Assembly (NCBI GenBank): GCA_032073245.1
Contig: DAMANX010000010.1
Span: 62,001-126,000, forward strand
DNA from: QVMG01 sp032073245
Lineage (GTDB): Bacteria > Bacteroidota > Bacteroidia > Bacteroidales > Tannerellaceae
Direction of reading: 5' to 3'
Length of the DNA stretch: 64,000 bases
Shown: positions 49,827 through 58,968 of the stretch, one piece after another
Numbering within the stretch: the first letter of the stretch is position 1
Layout: each line of letters starts with the position of its first letter
Notes under the pieces: model-generated
The model's database searches: none
Seen by the model: the letters and a program-made list of their open reading frames with translations, nothing else
Told to the model about the DNA's origin: nothing
Position numbers and translations under genes: made by a program

Positions 49827-52556
49827 ATGAAACCGTTTATATTAATCCAAGAAGAAGAATTGTCGACTTCTTCTTCCCAATCGCAAAGAAAATCCCTTAT
49901 ATGGTTGATACTCCTTTTTTTTATTTGTGGAGCATCCGGTTCAACAGTTAAAGCGATAGGACAGGGCGGAAAGGCCGGAGTTATAGTTGAGGCTGATGGT
50001 CAGGTAAGAGGGCCTATGCCTTTTACTCTTTCTTGGAATTTGGGCTTTATAGAGCCTCTTCCAATTATTAACCCTTTAGCACAGCACACTCTGTATGCAT
50101 ATTTCCCTTATGAAGTCAATCAATCGACAGACCCCGAGAATGTCCGGGTAACTCCTATACCAACCCTACAGCTTCAACAGGGCGCTGCGAATAATACATC
50201 TAACTATGAATTTTATGTGAGTGAACCTGTAAATTATGAAGTCGGAAATAACCCCAAAGTATTATTTGCAAGTGCCTTTTCCGATTTTCAGTTTCAAATA
50301 AACACGAATGCTACCGACCTTATTGTAAAGGAAATATCGGTAAGGGGGCCTGACGGTGCTCATATGGCTTTTACTGATGCAACTACAAATATTACGCTCA
50401 AACTAAGTGACCCCAATTTTGGAAAGATAACCATCAACAACGGCTCACCATCCATTCATCTGGAGATAACAGACGGTGGTTTGCCGATACCGAATTCAAC
50501 AACTTCCTATTCTTCCGCATATATGACATTCGCCCCTTTCGATGGTGTGGGACAAAAATTAGTGATTACGGTTAAAACAAACAAAATCGATTATACATTT
50601 GAAACTGATGCCCTTGATTATAGGATGGGAACCACCTATATGATACCCCTCCGCATAGAAGTAGCACAGCCAGTAGTTAATCTGCAATGGTCAGTGTCAA
50701 CAACAACCAATGACGCATCTTCTTTTACCGACATCGATAATGACGAAACAACCCTCGTTACAGCCCCTGAACCTGTCTATCTGCAGATACGCCCCGAAGT
50801 CAGGAATGTGGACTATGATAGCTGGGAAATTGATTATACGGCTGTGCCCGTCGACTATATGTACCCCATCACGACTCCCGTTGCCGAAACCGAACGTTTC
50901 GACTTCAACCAGGGCAATGCTCATTCTCTGCCCGGCACATATACCTACACTGTAACCGATGTAAGATTCTACAACTCCGGAGCACTCGTTCACTCCGTAT
51001 CCTATGAGGACGATCCTTATAAGCACACAATCCGGATAGAAGACGAAGAAGAACCTGAGACAACCGTCACTTTCCAATGGTCGGTATCGACGACTACGGC
51101 AGATGCCTTCTTCGATGTAGGTAACTTCACCCGTACAGACGTCACCGAACCTACTCCTGTCTACCTCCGCATAAACCCTGTGGTGGAAGGGCCATTGGAG
51201 TTCGATAGTTGGCAAATGACCTATACGGCCGATCCCGCCGACTATGAATACCCGATGACACCCCTTCCCGGCTCAAGCCCTTACGACTTCAATCAAGGCA
51301 ATGCACACGTATCGCCGGGTGTATATATTTATACCGTAAATTCCTTTGTCTTGTATAAAGAGGGAAGAATCGCATATGAGGACTGGGGAAACTATCGTCA
51401 TACAATCAATATTGAAAAGAAAGATGATCCGGGTCCACCCGACCCACCAGATCCACCCGATCCGGGACCATATCCCGAACCGGAAATACCTCCATTACCA
51501 CCCGACCCCGAGCCCGATCCTAACCCGGGAGGCTGGATATACCTCGAGCATATTGCCCCGTTGTGCTATGCCGAAGGTGAATTTCTTATCGGCTTCGTAC
51601 GGCAAAACAAAAACGACTCCCTGTTTTACGCCATCGCATTCACCGATGCCGCCATTGCAGTAGGATTTGAGAATGATACTGTCTATAAAGCCTTGTCCGA
51701 AAACGGTGTTATCCCCGTATCGGTAGAAGCAGCCGTACCAAAAGGCATATACTTCGGATACGTTATACTCTGGTCGAAAGAAGCCCAGGATATGGACTTA
51801 TTCCCGTTCCGTATCGAAGTAAAGGATTATATTGCCATAACAGAACAACCTGTCGATGTAACCGCGCATTGCGAAGGCGACGGATTCATGCTTTGGACAG
51901 AAGCATCAGGCGAAGTATTGTCTTACCAATGGTACCATAACGGCAATCTGATCCCCGGAGCAACCGATAACTTTTACGAAGGCATTCTTTCCGGCGAAAC
52001 AACAGGCCGCTATCATGTCGAACTCAGAGGCTACTGTAATACGGAAATAAGCGACACGGTAAATGTCACTATGAGCACACTCCACGTTCTGATCAAATGG
52101 ACGGACGTACTCTACATCACAAACACCGATAACCGCTACGCCTCCTTCCAGTGGTATAAAAACGGACTACCTATAACACAATATGGAACATCCATCTATT
52201 ATACCGATCCCAACGGTCTCCAGGGTAGCTATTCCGTCTGTGCCTACTATGCAAATGGAAGCTATGACAAAAGTTGCCCACTATCATTCGACGGAAGTAC
52301 ACCTTCTTCAAAAGTCAGTGTATATCCTACAATAGTAACCCGCAACAATTACATTACGGTTGAAGGGTATGGGGTAGGAGAAGGTTATCTGGGAGCCTTA
52401 GTGGAAATATTCAATTTGAAAGGACAGAGGGTATATACGGAGAAAATAAACAGCACTAAGATGGAACTTCCGATGAGTCAACCTACCGGTGTTTATATGA
52501 TTCAGATAACTGCTGAGAACGGACGAAAGACTTTGGAAAAGGTGATAGTTAAGTAA
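49827..52556 (+). CDS. Large T9SS-exported surface protein with duplicated domain, Pro-rich linker and Ig-like domains
   Basis: The 909-residue product starts with a cytosolic Ser/Gln stretch and a hydrophobic signal (LIWLILLFFICGASG). A fimbrillin-like region precedes two ~115-residue tandem copies, at ~288-410 and ~413-530. Both begin LQWSVSTTT/FQWSVSTTT and share YDFNQGNAH and PG-Y-YTV. A Pro-Asp-rich linker (534-571), Ig-like domains with YQWYHNGNLIPGA and FQWYKNGLPIT, and a C-terminal sorting domain from ~830 follow (SVYPTIVTRNNYITV, GVYMIQITAENGRKTLEKVI). The sorting domain is of the Por secretion/T9SS type. The protein should be displayed on the surface. It lies between two inverted MITE copies, and I do not recognise its specific function. 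Confidence 0.8.
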   Translation: MKPFILIQEEELSTSSSQSQRKSLIWLILLFFICGASGSTVKAIGQGGKAGVIVEADGQVRGPMPFTLSWNLGFIEPLPIINPLAQHTLYAYFPYEVNQSTDPENVRVTPIPTLQLQQGAANNTSNYEFYVSEPVNYEVGNNPKVLFASAFSDFQFQINTNATDLIVKEISVRGPDGAHMAFTDATTNITLKLSDPNFGKITINNGSPSIHLEITDGGLPIPNSTTSYSSAYMTFAPFDGVGQKLVITVKTNKIDYTFETDALDYRMGTTYMIPLRIEVAQPVVNLQWSVSTTTNDASSFTDIDNDETTLVTAPEPVYLQIRPEVRNVDYDSWEIDYTAVPVDYMYPITTPVAETERFDFNQGNAHSLPGTYTYTVTDVRFYNSGALVHSVSYEDDPYKHTIRIEDEEEPETTVTFQWSVSTTTADAFFDVGNFTRTDVTEPTPVYLRINPVVEGPLEFDSWQMTYTADPADYEYPMTPLPGSSPYDFNQGNAHVSPGVYIYTVNSFVLYKEGRIAYEDWGNYRHTINIEKKDDPGPPDPPDPPDPGPYPEPEIPPLPPDPEPDPNPGGWIYLEHIAPLCYAEGEFLIGFVRQNKNDSLFYAIAFTDAAIAVGFENDTVYKALSENGVIPVSVEAAVPKGIYFGYVILWSKEAQDMDLFPFRIEVKDYIAITEQPVDVTAHCEGDGFMLWTEASGEVLSYQWYHNGNLIPGATDNFYEGILSGETTGRYHVELRGYCNTEISDTVNVTMSTLHVLIKWTDVLYITNTDNRYASFQWYKNGLPITQYGTSIYYTDPNGLQGSYSVCAYYANGSYDKSCPLSFDGSTPSSKVSVYPTIVTRNNYITVEGYGVGEGYLGALVEIFNLKGQRVYTEKINSTKMELPMSQPTGVYMIQITAENGRKTLEKVIVK

Positions 52557-52680
52557 AAGTATCTTCTAAATATAAATAAGACATACCGAAAGGATATGTT
52601 CCTTTTTGATTATAATAGAGAGAATCCCAACGGGATTCAATCGTGAAAGATTAATAGATCATTAACTCATTTTATAGAAG

Positions 52681-52720
52681 AGGCTGTTCCAAAAGTATAT
52701 GGAATAGCCTTTTTCTTTTT
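52681..52720 (+). terminator. Terminator downstream of the T9SS protein gene
   Basis: Arms AGGCTGTTCC / GGAATAGCCT with a G-T pair enclose a 10-base loop and run into TTTTCTTTTT. It is 125 bases past the stop codon. Confidence 0.75.
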
Positions 52721-52829
52721 GGGGGCATCTCCTTTTGTTATCTCTTCCGGTAAAGAAGAAGAATAAAACTCCCATTTGTGGGGTATTGCCGGAAAAGAGG
52801 AGATTATATATTTGCACAAGCATGCTAAT

Positions 52830-53018
52830 CTGGGACTGCCTAAAAAGTAGTATCAAATTTCTTCTCCTTAGCAAAGAAGGAGTACCCGAACGAAGAGAGG
52901 GGGAGGTGGTTTTGAGCAACTTATATTTATATATACTTTAAAATAAAACTTTCAGGTTACCTAAACCACCTTACTACTGCTATTAACTTAGGTAGGTTGA
53001 CTTTTTAGTCAGCCCCAG
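52830..53018 (+). mobile_element. MITE-like element copy 2 (non-coding)
   Basis: Terminal inverted repeats CTGGGACTGCCTAAAAAGT and, on the other strand at the far end, CTGGGGCTGACTAAAAAGT (17 of 19 match) enclose about 150 bases. The interior is homologous to copy 1 in reverse orientation. A two-base AT flanks both ends and may be the target duplication. No transposase is inside. The 536-base gap 52557-53092 otherwise holds only the terminator. Confidence 0.78.
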
Positions 53019-53092
53019 ATGGGATAGTACATGTGCTACTTTTTAATCAGTTCCATAAGTCTGTGCAAATGTTAATCTTTAAAAATAAAGTT

Positions 53093-54736
53093 ATGAAATG
53101 GTATCTGAAAGTCTTGAGGCAGTATGCCGATTTTGAAGGACGGGCCCGCCGTCAGGAGTATTGGAACTTTGTACTGTTTAATGTTTTTTTTGCGTTTGTA
53201 GCCGGAATCCTGATTGCTATCGTGGCCGCAGCATACGGAAGAGCGCCGATTCTGGTGTATTATTATTTCTACATGTTTGCAGTGATGCTTCCGGGATTGG
53301 CTGTTACTGTCAGACGGTTGCATGATACGGGTAGGAGCGGATGGTTTATCCTTGTCAACCTGATACCACTCATAGGAGCTATCTGGTTGCTTGTTCTCCT
53401 GGCAACGGATGGCGAAGCAGGCAGTAACCGATACGGGTTGAATCCGAAAGAATCAGACGAAACCAATACCTTCAACCGGCAAAAATCGGTGGCAGTGACG
53501 CTTGTTGTAACCTGCGCTATCTGGTTCTTTACAACGTTTTTGGAACATATTACTATCTTTGGAGTGATGCGGAATTTATCCGATTATCTGACTTCAGTCT
53601 TTCCTTTGTATCTTATGCTTCCTATAGGATTGATAATTGCCGGTTCGTTGTGGTTGAAAAACGGACGGCTTGAGAAAAAAGGGGCTTACGCTTTGATTTC
53701 TTCATCGGCCCTCTGGATTATCCTTCTGCTGTTCACGCTGAATTCACCCTATAAGAATTATTTGAATATTGCTTATCAGTTGCTGTTGGCAGCCGGCCTT
53801 ATGATGCTGGGAGTGTCTGTTATCCAACAAAAAGAAAACCGGAAGGTAATTTCAGGATTGTTAACATTGGGCGCTGCTCTCTTCGTAATTAGCCTGATTC
53901 ACCGTGCATGGATTATGCCGTTATCATTCTCAATGAATGATTACACTGCCATTCTTCGTTTTTACACTTTTGCATCTGTTATGATATCGCCTGTATGCTT
54001 CTATTACCTGGGTATGTGGGTCAATAACCCTGAGGTTTATCAGTCTTCTACGCAAGCGGCTGAAGCGCCTTACGGATCCGCACAGCCTTTATCCGGGCAG
54101 ACAGCGCAGAAACAGATGGCACAACCATCAGGCCCGAAGCGATATAACGAACGTGATAACAAAGGAATGCGCGTAAATACGTTCAGCGAGTCCATGTCCT
54201 ACTGGATGGTGGAGCGTCTGCAGAGTCCACGAAAAGACCCGTTTGTATATTATGTCTTTCAGAGTCCCGACGACCCGCATGCAGCCATGCTCGAATTGCC
54301 GTTTATCCATCTGGCGGCGGATACGGGCAAACTTATATCCGACGAATTGTTTTGCTTCGGCTATTTTGCCATAACCAACGACGGGGTGCTGACCGGAGAA
54401 TATGATGCATTTATAGCAGGTGCCGATATGACCTACGACCAGTGGGAAAAGATACACGAAGTATTTGCCCGGCACAATGGGGTGAAGAAAAATGACCAGG
54501 AACCCGAAAAGACGGCGAAGTCGGTTTCCTCGGCTGGAGGTAATGCAGGAAATGTCTCTTTTGTGCGTGAAGACAGAGACGCTACGTCTACATGGAGAGT
54601 CTACAAAGCATCATCGAAAGCAGATGCGATGGCTTTCCTGTCCGGGCAACAGGTGACAAAGCCTCTCTATTATATTGTGGTCGAAACTCCCGAGGGCAAC
54701 TTCGGCCGGGATATCAGCGGATTTTATCAGGAATAG
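53093..54736 (+). CDS. DUF805 membrane protein with extra helices and C-terminal soluble domain
   Basis: The start at ATG 53093 (MKWYLKVLRQYADFEGRARR) is the classical DUF805 opening; an upstream in-frame reading adds 20 unrelated residues. The DUF805 part (to ~125) has RLHDTGRSGWFILVNLIPLIG and four helices. About six further membrane helices run to residue ~325. A Gln/Ala/Pro linker and a soluble region follow, whose parts MVERLQSPRKDPFVYYVFQS and FGYFAITNDGVLTGEYDAF look like a small repeated fold. The last 50 residues (WRVYKASSKADAMAFLSGQQ) may be a separate domain. Most DUF805 proteins are ~120 residues, so this is a large fusion of unknown role. Confidence 0.75.
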   Translation: MKWYLKVLRQYADFEGRARRQEYWNFVLFNVFFAFVAGILIAIVAAAYGRAPILVYYYFYMFAVMLPGLAVTVRRLHDTGRSGWFILVNLIPLIGAIWLLVLLATDGEAGSNRYGLNPKESDETNTFNRQKSVAVTLVVTCAIWFFTTFLEHITIFGVMRNLSDYLTSVFPLYLMLPIGLIIAGSLWLKNGRLEKKGAYALISSSALWIILLLFTLNSPYKNYLNIAYQLLLAAGLMMLGVSVIQQKENRKVISGLLTLGAALFVISLIHRAWIMPLSFSMNDYTAILRFYTFASVMISPVCFYYLGMWVNNPEVYQSSTQAAEAPYGSAQPLSGQTAQKQMAQPSGPKRYNERDNKGMRVNTFSESMSYWMVERLQSPRKDPFVYYVFQSPDDPHAAMLELPFIHLAADTGKLISDELFCFGYFAITNDGVLTGEYDAFIAGADMTYDQWEKIHEVFARHNGVKKNDQEPEKTAKSVSSAGGNAGNVSFVREDRDATSTWRVYKASSKADAMAFLSGQQVTKPLYYIVVETPEGNFGRDISGFYQE

Positions 54737-54842
54737 GCATCTGTACAACATCTCTTGTACATTTGGTGTTGTGTGTGGCATTGATTCAAATAGCTGATGG
54801 TTTTAAATTTTCAAGGTAGGATAGTAGGTTTTGTTTATCCGG

Positions 54843-55832
54843 ATGAATACTTTACTTTTACGGCCGAAAATCTGTAGACGTGTGAAAGTGAAGTATTTCT
54901 TTTTCTTGTTGCTTGTGTGGATTCCAATGGTTTCTGTAGCTCAGACGGATAGCGTTTATATCGGACGGTATCCGCAGAAGGTTATGCTGCTGGGATTTAT
55001 GGCTTATGATTTTCTGAATCTATCGGTAGAGGCCAATAACCGTGATTTGATGTATATGCCGAATAACCCTCCAAAATTCGGGCTGGGACTGGCTCTGAAT
55101 AATACGATTCTGAGTTTTGGCTATGGGTATGGTTTCAATTTCATGACGGATAAGAAGTATGGAGAGACGAAGTCGTTCGATTTCCAGCTACATAGTTATG
55201 CCCGGCAGTTTGCATTCGATATATTCGTGCAGAAATATAAGGGTTTCTACATGGAAGAGAAAGGTATACCGGATTATGTGCTTTGTCCGGATTTGGATAT
55301 TCGGCAGTATGGGGGAAATATGCAATATGCATTCAATAACAAGAAGTTTTCCTACAAGGCAGCTTTTTCGCAAAGTGAGAAGCAGCTACGTTCGGCAGGT
55401 AGTTTCCTGGTAGGTGCGGGGATTTATCTGACGCATATAAAGGCCGATAGTTCGTTTGTTCACAAGGAAAAGACGAGCCTGGATAATTTTCAGTTTGGGG
55501 TGAGTGCGGGGTATACGTATACATGGGTGCTAGGGAGACGATGGTTTATAAACGGTTCGGTGACGACGGGTATAAATTTTGGTAGTGAGAAGATAAGCAC
55601 CTTCGGCAAACAACGGTTGGAGGTTTATCCTACGGTCTTTCCACGCCTAGCGGTAGGGTATAACCGGGAGAACTGGGCGTTGCGGTTTTCGTATGTGAAT
55701 AATATTACTTTTCCATTTTCTTCGGATGAGGAGACGTTGGGCGTGTTTTCCGGTAGTTTCCAGTTGACCTATATTCACAGGGTACAGGATATACCATTCC
55801 TCACACGGTTGGTAGGGTGGCTTCCATTGTAA
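54843..55832 (+). CDS. DUF4421 family protein, outer-membrane beta-barrel-like
   Basis: The ~329-residue protein has a signal peptide (YFFFLLLVWIPMVSVAQ). Strands alternating in polarity follow (PKFGLGLALNNTILSFGYGY, FDFQLHSYARQFAFDIFVQK, FSYKAAFSQSEKQLRSAGSF, YTYTWVLGRRWFINGSVTTG). These fit DUF4421, a Bacteroidetes family thought to be outer-membrane barrels. The ATG at 54843 is taken over a TTG four codons upstream. It is independent of the DUF805 gene by 106 bases. The function is unknown. Confidence 0.75.
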   Translation: MNTLLLRPKICRRVKVKYFFFLLLVWIPMVSVAQTDSVYIGRYPQKVMLLGFMAYDFLNLSVEANNRDLMYMPNNPPKFGLGLALNNTILSFGYGYGFNFMTDKKYGETKSFDFQLHSYARQFAFDIFVQKYKGFYMEEKGIPDYVLCPDLDIRQYGGNMQYAFNNKKFSYKAAFSQSEKQLRSAGSFLVGAGIYLTHIKADSSFVHKEKTSLDNFQFGVSAGYTYTWVLGRRWFINGSVTTGINFGSEKISTFGKQRLEVYPTVFPRLAVGYNRENWALRFSYVNNITFPFSSDEETLGVFSGSFQLTYIHRVQDIPFLTRLVGWLPL

Positions 55833-55843
55833 TCTTTTCATTG

Positions 55844-55911
55844 TTTTGTCTACTAAATATGCACTTTTGTCTACTATTTAACATCGGTATGTTTTATTCG
55901 ATATACTTTTG
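55844..55911 (+). promoter_or_regulatory. LytTR-type direct repeats and promoter of the surface-repeat/kinase operon
   Basis: TTTTGTCTACTA occurs twice, at 55844-55855 and 55865-55876, exactly 21 bases apart. TACTTTTG (55904-55911) is the -7 box. Centred near -42 and -63 from the expected start, the repeats lie where an activator would bind. LytTR regulators bind pairs of direct repeats two helical turns apart, and a LytTR regulator is the last gene of this operon. Confidence 0.6.
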
Positions 55912-55938
55912 CGGTGTAAAACAAATATAGAATAACAA

Positions 55939-56943
55939 ATGATGATGATGATGAAAAAAGTAATCCTTCTATGTCTGCTGGTATGTGTGCCGGCGGGAAT
56001 GATTTTCTCTCAAACAAATGAATCTAAGAAAGCGGCGGTACAGGTGAGTTTTATACCTCCTTTAAGTACACAGGGTATGCAGGCTTCACAGTATACGAAT
56101 GCTACGGCTTTTAATATGCTGGCGGGTGTGTCGAAGAATGTGACGGCCTTTTCGTTGAGCGGTTTGGGGAATGTGGTGTTGAATGACATAGAAGGGTTTC
56201 ATATATCGGGGTTGGGAACTTATGCAGGTAATGATGGCAAAGGGGTGATGATTGGAGGTTTGTTTAATGCTACGAAAGGAAATTTTAGCGGTTTCCAGAT
56301 GGGAGGTATAGTAAACTGGGCGAAAGAGATGAAAGGTTTCCAGATGGGTGGCATTGCGAATCTGGCTGAAGATGTCCATGGTTTCCAGTTTGCCGGCGTT
56401 GTAAATATAGCAAAGAGGGTAAGGGGAGTACAGTTTGCAGGGGTATTGAATGTGGCGGAGCATAGTGATTATCCAATTGGTATAGTGAATATCATCAAGG
56501 ATGGGGAAATGAGTATAGGAGTTGCCTATAATGAAATTGGTTCGACAGTGCTGTCTTTTCGCTCGGGAGGCCGTGTGTTGTATGGTATTGTAGGGGTTGG
56601 TTACAATCATAAACTGGTGGATGAGGACTTTGTCATGGAAGCGGGATTTGGAGGGCATATAAATATTTCATCACGTTTTCGTATAAATAATGAATTGAAG
56701 TCGGTTTTTACTACCTTTACTGGCGATGAAAACACGATGCATGCCAGTTTCAGTATAATGCCGGCCTTTAAAGTGATGCCGCGATGGGAAATTTTTGCAG
56801 GTCCAAGCGTTAATTATCTTAATACGGACAATGTGGGTAATGAAAAAATGTTTACCAGTCATAATATCTGGAGGAAGTTTAGCGTTAGTAGGTTGCAGCA
56901 AGTGAATTTGGGCTTTTCTGTAGGAACACATTTCCTTTTTTAA
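55939..56943 (+). CDS. Surface-repeat protein (GFQxGGxxN repeats), LA_2272-like
   Basis: The 334-residue protein has a signal peptide ending near FSQTNESKK. Residues ~65-175 hold about five repeats of ~21 residues with the pattern G-F-Q-[MF]-[GA]-G-[IV]-x-N-x-A-x-x-x-x. Examples are GFQMGGIVNWAKEMK, GFQMGGIANLAEDVH, GFQFAGVVNIAKRVR and GVQFAGVLNVAEHSD. A beta-barrel-like C-terminal half ends FSVGTHFLF with a terminal Phe typical of outer-membrane proteins. The repeats resemble the LA_2272 surface-repeat family. As the first gene of a two-component operon it may be the regulated output or the sensed envelope component. Confidence 0.72.
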   Translation: MMMMMKKVILLCLLVCVPAGMIFSQTNESKKAAVQVSFIPPLSTQGMQASQYTNATAFNMLAGVSKNVTAFSLSGLGNVVLNDIEGFHISGLGTYAGNDGKGVMIGGLFNATKGNFSGFQMGGIVNWAKEMKGFQMGGIANLAEDVHGFQFAGVVNIAKRVRGVQFAGVLNVAEHSDYPIGIVNIIKDGEMSIGVAYNEIGSTVLSFRSGGRVLYGIVGVGYNHKLVDEDFVMEAGFGGHINISSRFRINNELKSVFTTFTGDENTMHASFSIMPAFKVMPRWEIFAGPSVNYLNTDNVGNEKMFTSHNIWRKFSVSRLQQVNLGFSVGTHFLF

Positions 56944-57016
56944 GGGAATGACTCTCTTTTTTCTTTTGGGACGATATATATAAGGTTTTTTTAACTTTCT
57001 CTACTTAGTCATAATT

Positions 57017-57886
57017 ATGAACAAATATCTTAGTGATATTTCATTTAGCTTTTTGTATGCAAGTGTTTATATGGTGAGCTTGATTCCGATGCGGATATTA
57101 TATGGTATATCTGCGTTCTCTTCACTTATGATGTTGTATGTGCTGCCTTATCGCAGGAGTACTGTGAGGCAAAACCTTTGTCGTTCTTTTCCCGAAAAAG
57201 ACAGCAGAGAGATTGATTTGGTGATGAGAGCTTTTTACCGCTCTTTCACGGATAATGTGGCTGAGATACTGAAGTCGTTGACTATTTCGCGCGAACAGCA
57301 AATGGGAAAGTTAACGGTTATCGGTATGGGTATGATTGAAGAACAGCTCAATGAAGGAAAAAATGTGATTGTATGTATGGGACATTGCGGAAACTGGGAG
57401 ATACTGAATACGCTCCCGATACATGTATCCAATAATATGTTTGCAATATATAAGCCACTTCGTAGCAAGGCCTTGGATCGGTTGTTTCTGACGTTGCGCA
57501 GTCGTTTCGGTATGGGGCTTGTTCCAGCTAAGTCGATAGTGCGTCATATTCTTTCGAATAAAGGAACTCCTTCGGTTTATTTCTTTATTGCAGATCAATG
57601 TCCCAAGATGGTGGAAGAGAAATATCGTGTGAATCTTTTGAATCAGAAGACAAGCATGTTCTCGGGAGTTGAGAAGCTGGCACATTCGACTAATTCGGCT
57701 GTGATGTACATGAATGTGATACGGACGACACGGGGAAAATATGTGGCGGAATGCAAGCTGATCTGTGTTGAGCCTAAAGAAACGGTTCCGGTGGAAATTA
57801 TCCAGCGTTATTCGGTTTTATTGGAACAAAATATTCAGGAACGGCCTAGTGACTGGCTGTGGACACATAAGAGGTGGAAGCGGTAG
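57017..57886 (+). CDS. LpxL/HtrB-type lysophospholipid acyltransferase
   Basis: The 289-residue inner-membrane enzyme has an N-terminal helix and the catalytic GHCGNWE near residue 122 (H-x4-Glu). Later family segments are YKPLRSKALDRLFLTLRSRF, FIADQCPKMVEEKYRVNLLN and the final DWLWTHKRWKR. The family adds secondary acyl chains to lipid A from acyl-carrier protein. The gene overlaps the following kinase-like gene by 13 bases, an unusual coupling between lipid A modification and a signalling pair. A single copy cannot tell LpxL from a lipid variant such as aminolipid acyltransferase. Confidence 0.86.
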   Translation: MNKYLSDISFSFLYASVYMVSLIPMRILYGISAFSSLMMLYVLPYRRSTVRQNLCRSFPEKDSREIDLVMRAFYRSFTDNVAEILKSLTISREQQMGKLTVIGMGMIEEQLNEGKNVIVCMGHCGNWEILNTLPIHVSNNMFAIYKPLRSKALDRLFLTLRSRFGMGLVPAKSIVRHILSNKGTPSVYFFIADQCPKMVEEKYRVNLLNQKTSMFSGVEKLAHSTNSAVMYMNVIRTTRGKYVAECKLICVEPKETVPVEIIQRYSVLLEQNIQERPSDWLWTHKRWKR

Positions 57887-58968
57887 GCGATAATTCATTG
57901 AGTAGATATTCTGTTTGGTTCTATAACTTTCTTCTTGCTCCAAAATGTAGGATTCTCAGACATTTTTGTCTTTGTCTGGCAGTAGGTATTATTGCCGTAA
58001 ATCAGGCCTTTATGGGGTTTGAGGATAGTTTGGATAAAATTGGAAATGCGGTCGTTATTCTTAGTTTTTTTAATCTGGCCTCTTATTTATTAGTTGGATA
58101 CTTTAACCTATACATTCTTATTCCATGCCTTCTATTCAGAAAACGATATGCGTTATATTTTATCTGCTTCGTTATTTCAATTCTTATTATGCTATCCCTT
58201 TCTTATGGCATGGAGTATTATATGCATATTTATTATAATATCACTCCCGGTTTACATTCTTTAGATAATCCTGATTTTATTCTATCTGTAGACTTTATAA
58301 GTGCTTTTGTCGCAGATACATTAAGTATCGGTGGCTGTACTATGATTATTGTTTTTGTAAAACGCTGGATGACTGATAGTGAATATGTGGGGCAATTGGA
58401 GAAAAAACAACTACAGTCGGAAATTGATCAGATGAAAGAACAGGTTAATCCTTTATTTTTATTTGAAACGCTTCACCGTATGGGGGAACTGACCTCCCAT
58501 GATCAGCAAAAGGCTTCGGATATGTTGATGGAAACGAGTGAATTGCTGAGATACCAGCTTTATGATTGTAGCCGTGAAAAAGTGCTGCTAGATGCAGAAA
58601 TAGCATTTCTGACCAATTATCTGTTACTTCAAAAGGCATGTCACAGCGATCTGGATTACAGAATCAGTACGGCTGGAAAGATCACAGGTATCTTTATTCC
58701 TCCTTTATTGTTTTTGCCATTTATACAAGAAGCTGTAACAGATTTGAGAAAGGAAGTAAGCGATATCATGCTTTCGGTTGTTTTTGAATCAGTAGATCAG
58801 TCGGTTTTATTCTCGTGTAACTGTAAAAGTGCGGAGTTGCTTGAGTGTTCTTCTTTATTGAATCTTCGCAATCGTCTTGAACGCCTGTTTCCCGGTAGAT
58901 ATGATTTGAAAATAGAGGGAGAGGGGAAAGGAAGTAATCATGTCATCCATCTGCAATTAGATATGTAA
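57874..58968 (+). CDS. LytS-type histidine kinase homologue lacking catalytic residues (pseudokinase)
   Basis: The 364-residue product has four membrane helices and a His_kinase-like region. The phosphoacceptor site reads EQVNPLFLFETL, with Leu194 in place of His. The N-box reads FIQEAVTDL (Gln285-Glu286 for Glu-Asn), and the glycine G-box is missing (SSLLNLRNRLERLFPG). ATP binding and phosphorylation therefore seem lost, while the fold and LLRYQLYDCSREKVLLDAEI are kept. The GTG start at 57874 overlaps the acyltransferase; a TTG at 57898 is the alternative. It probably forms dimers with the intact kinase that follows and modulates it. Confidence 0.85.
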   Translation: MEAVGDNSLSRYSVWFYNFLLAPKCRILRHFCLCLAVGIIAVNQAFMGFEDSLDKIGNAVVILSFFNLASYLLVGYFNLYILIPCLLFRKRYALYFICFVISILIMLSLSYGMEYYMHIYYNITPGLHSLDNPDFILSVDFISAFVADTLSIGGCTMIIVFVKRWMTDSEYVGQLEKKQLQSEIDQMKEQVNPLFLFETLHRMGELTSHDQQKASDMLMETSELLRYQLYDCSREKVLLDAEIAFLTNYLLLQKACHSDLDYRISTAGKITGIFIPPLLFLPFIQEAVTDLRKEVSDIMLSVVFESVDQSVLFSCNCKSAELLECSSLLNLRNRLERLFPGRYDLKIEGEGKGSNHVIHLQLDM

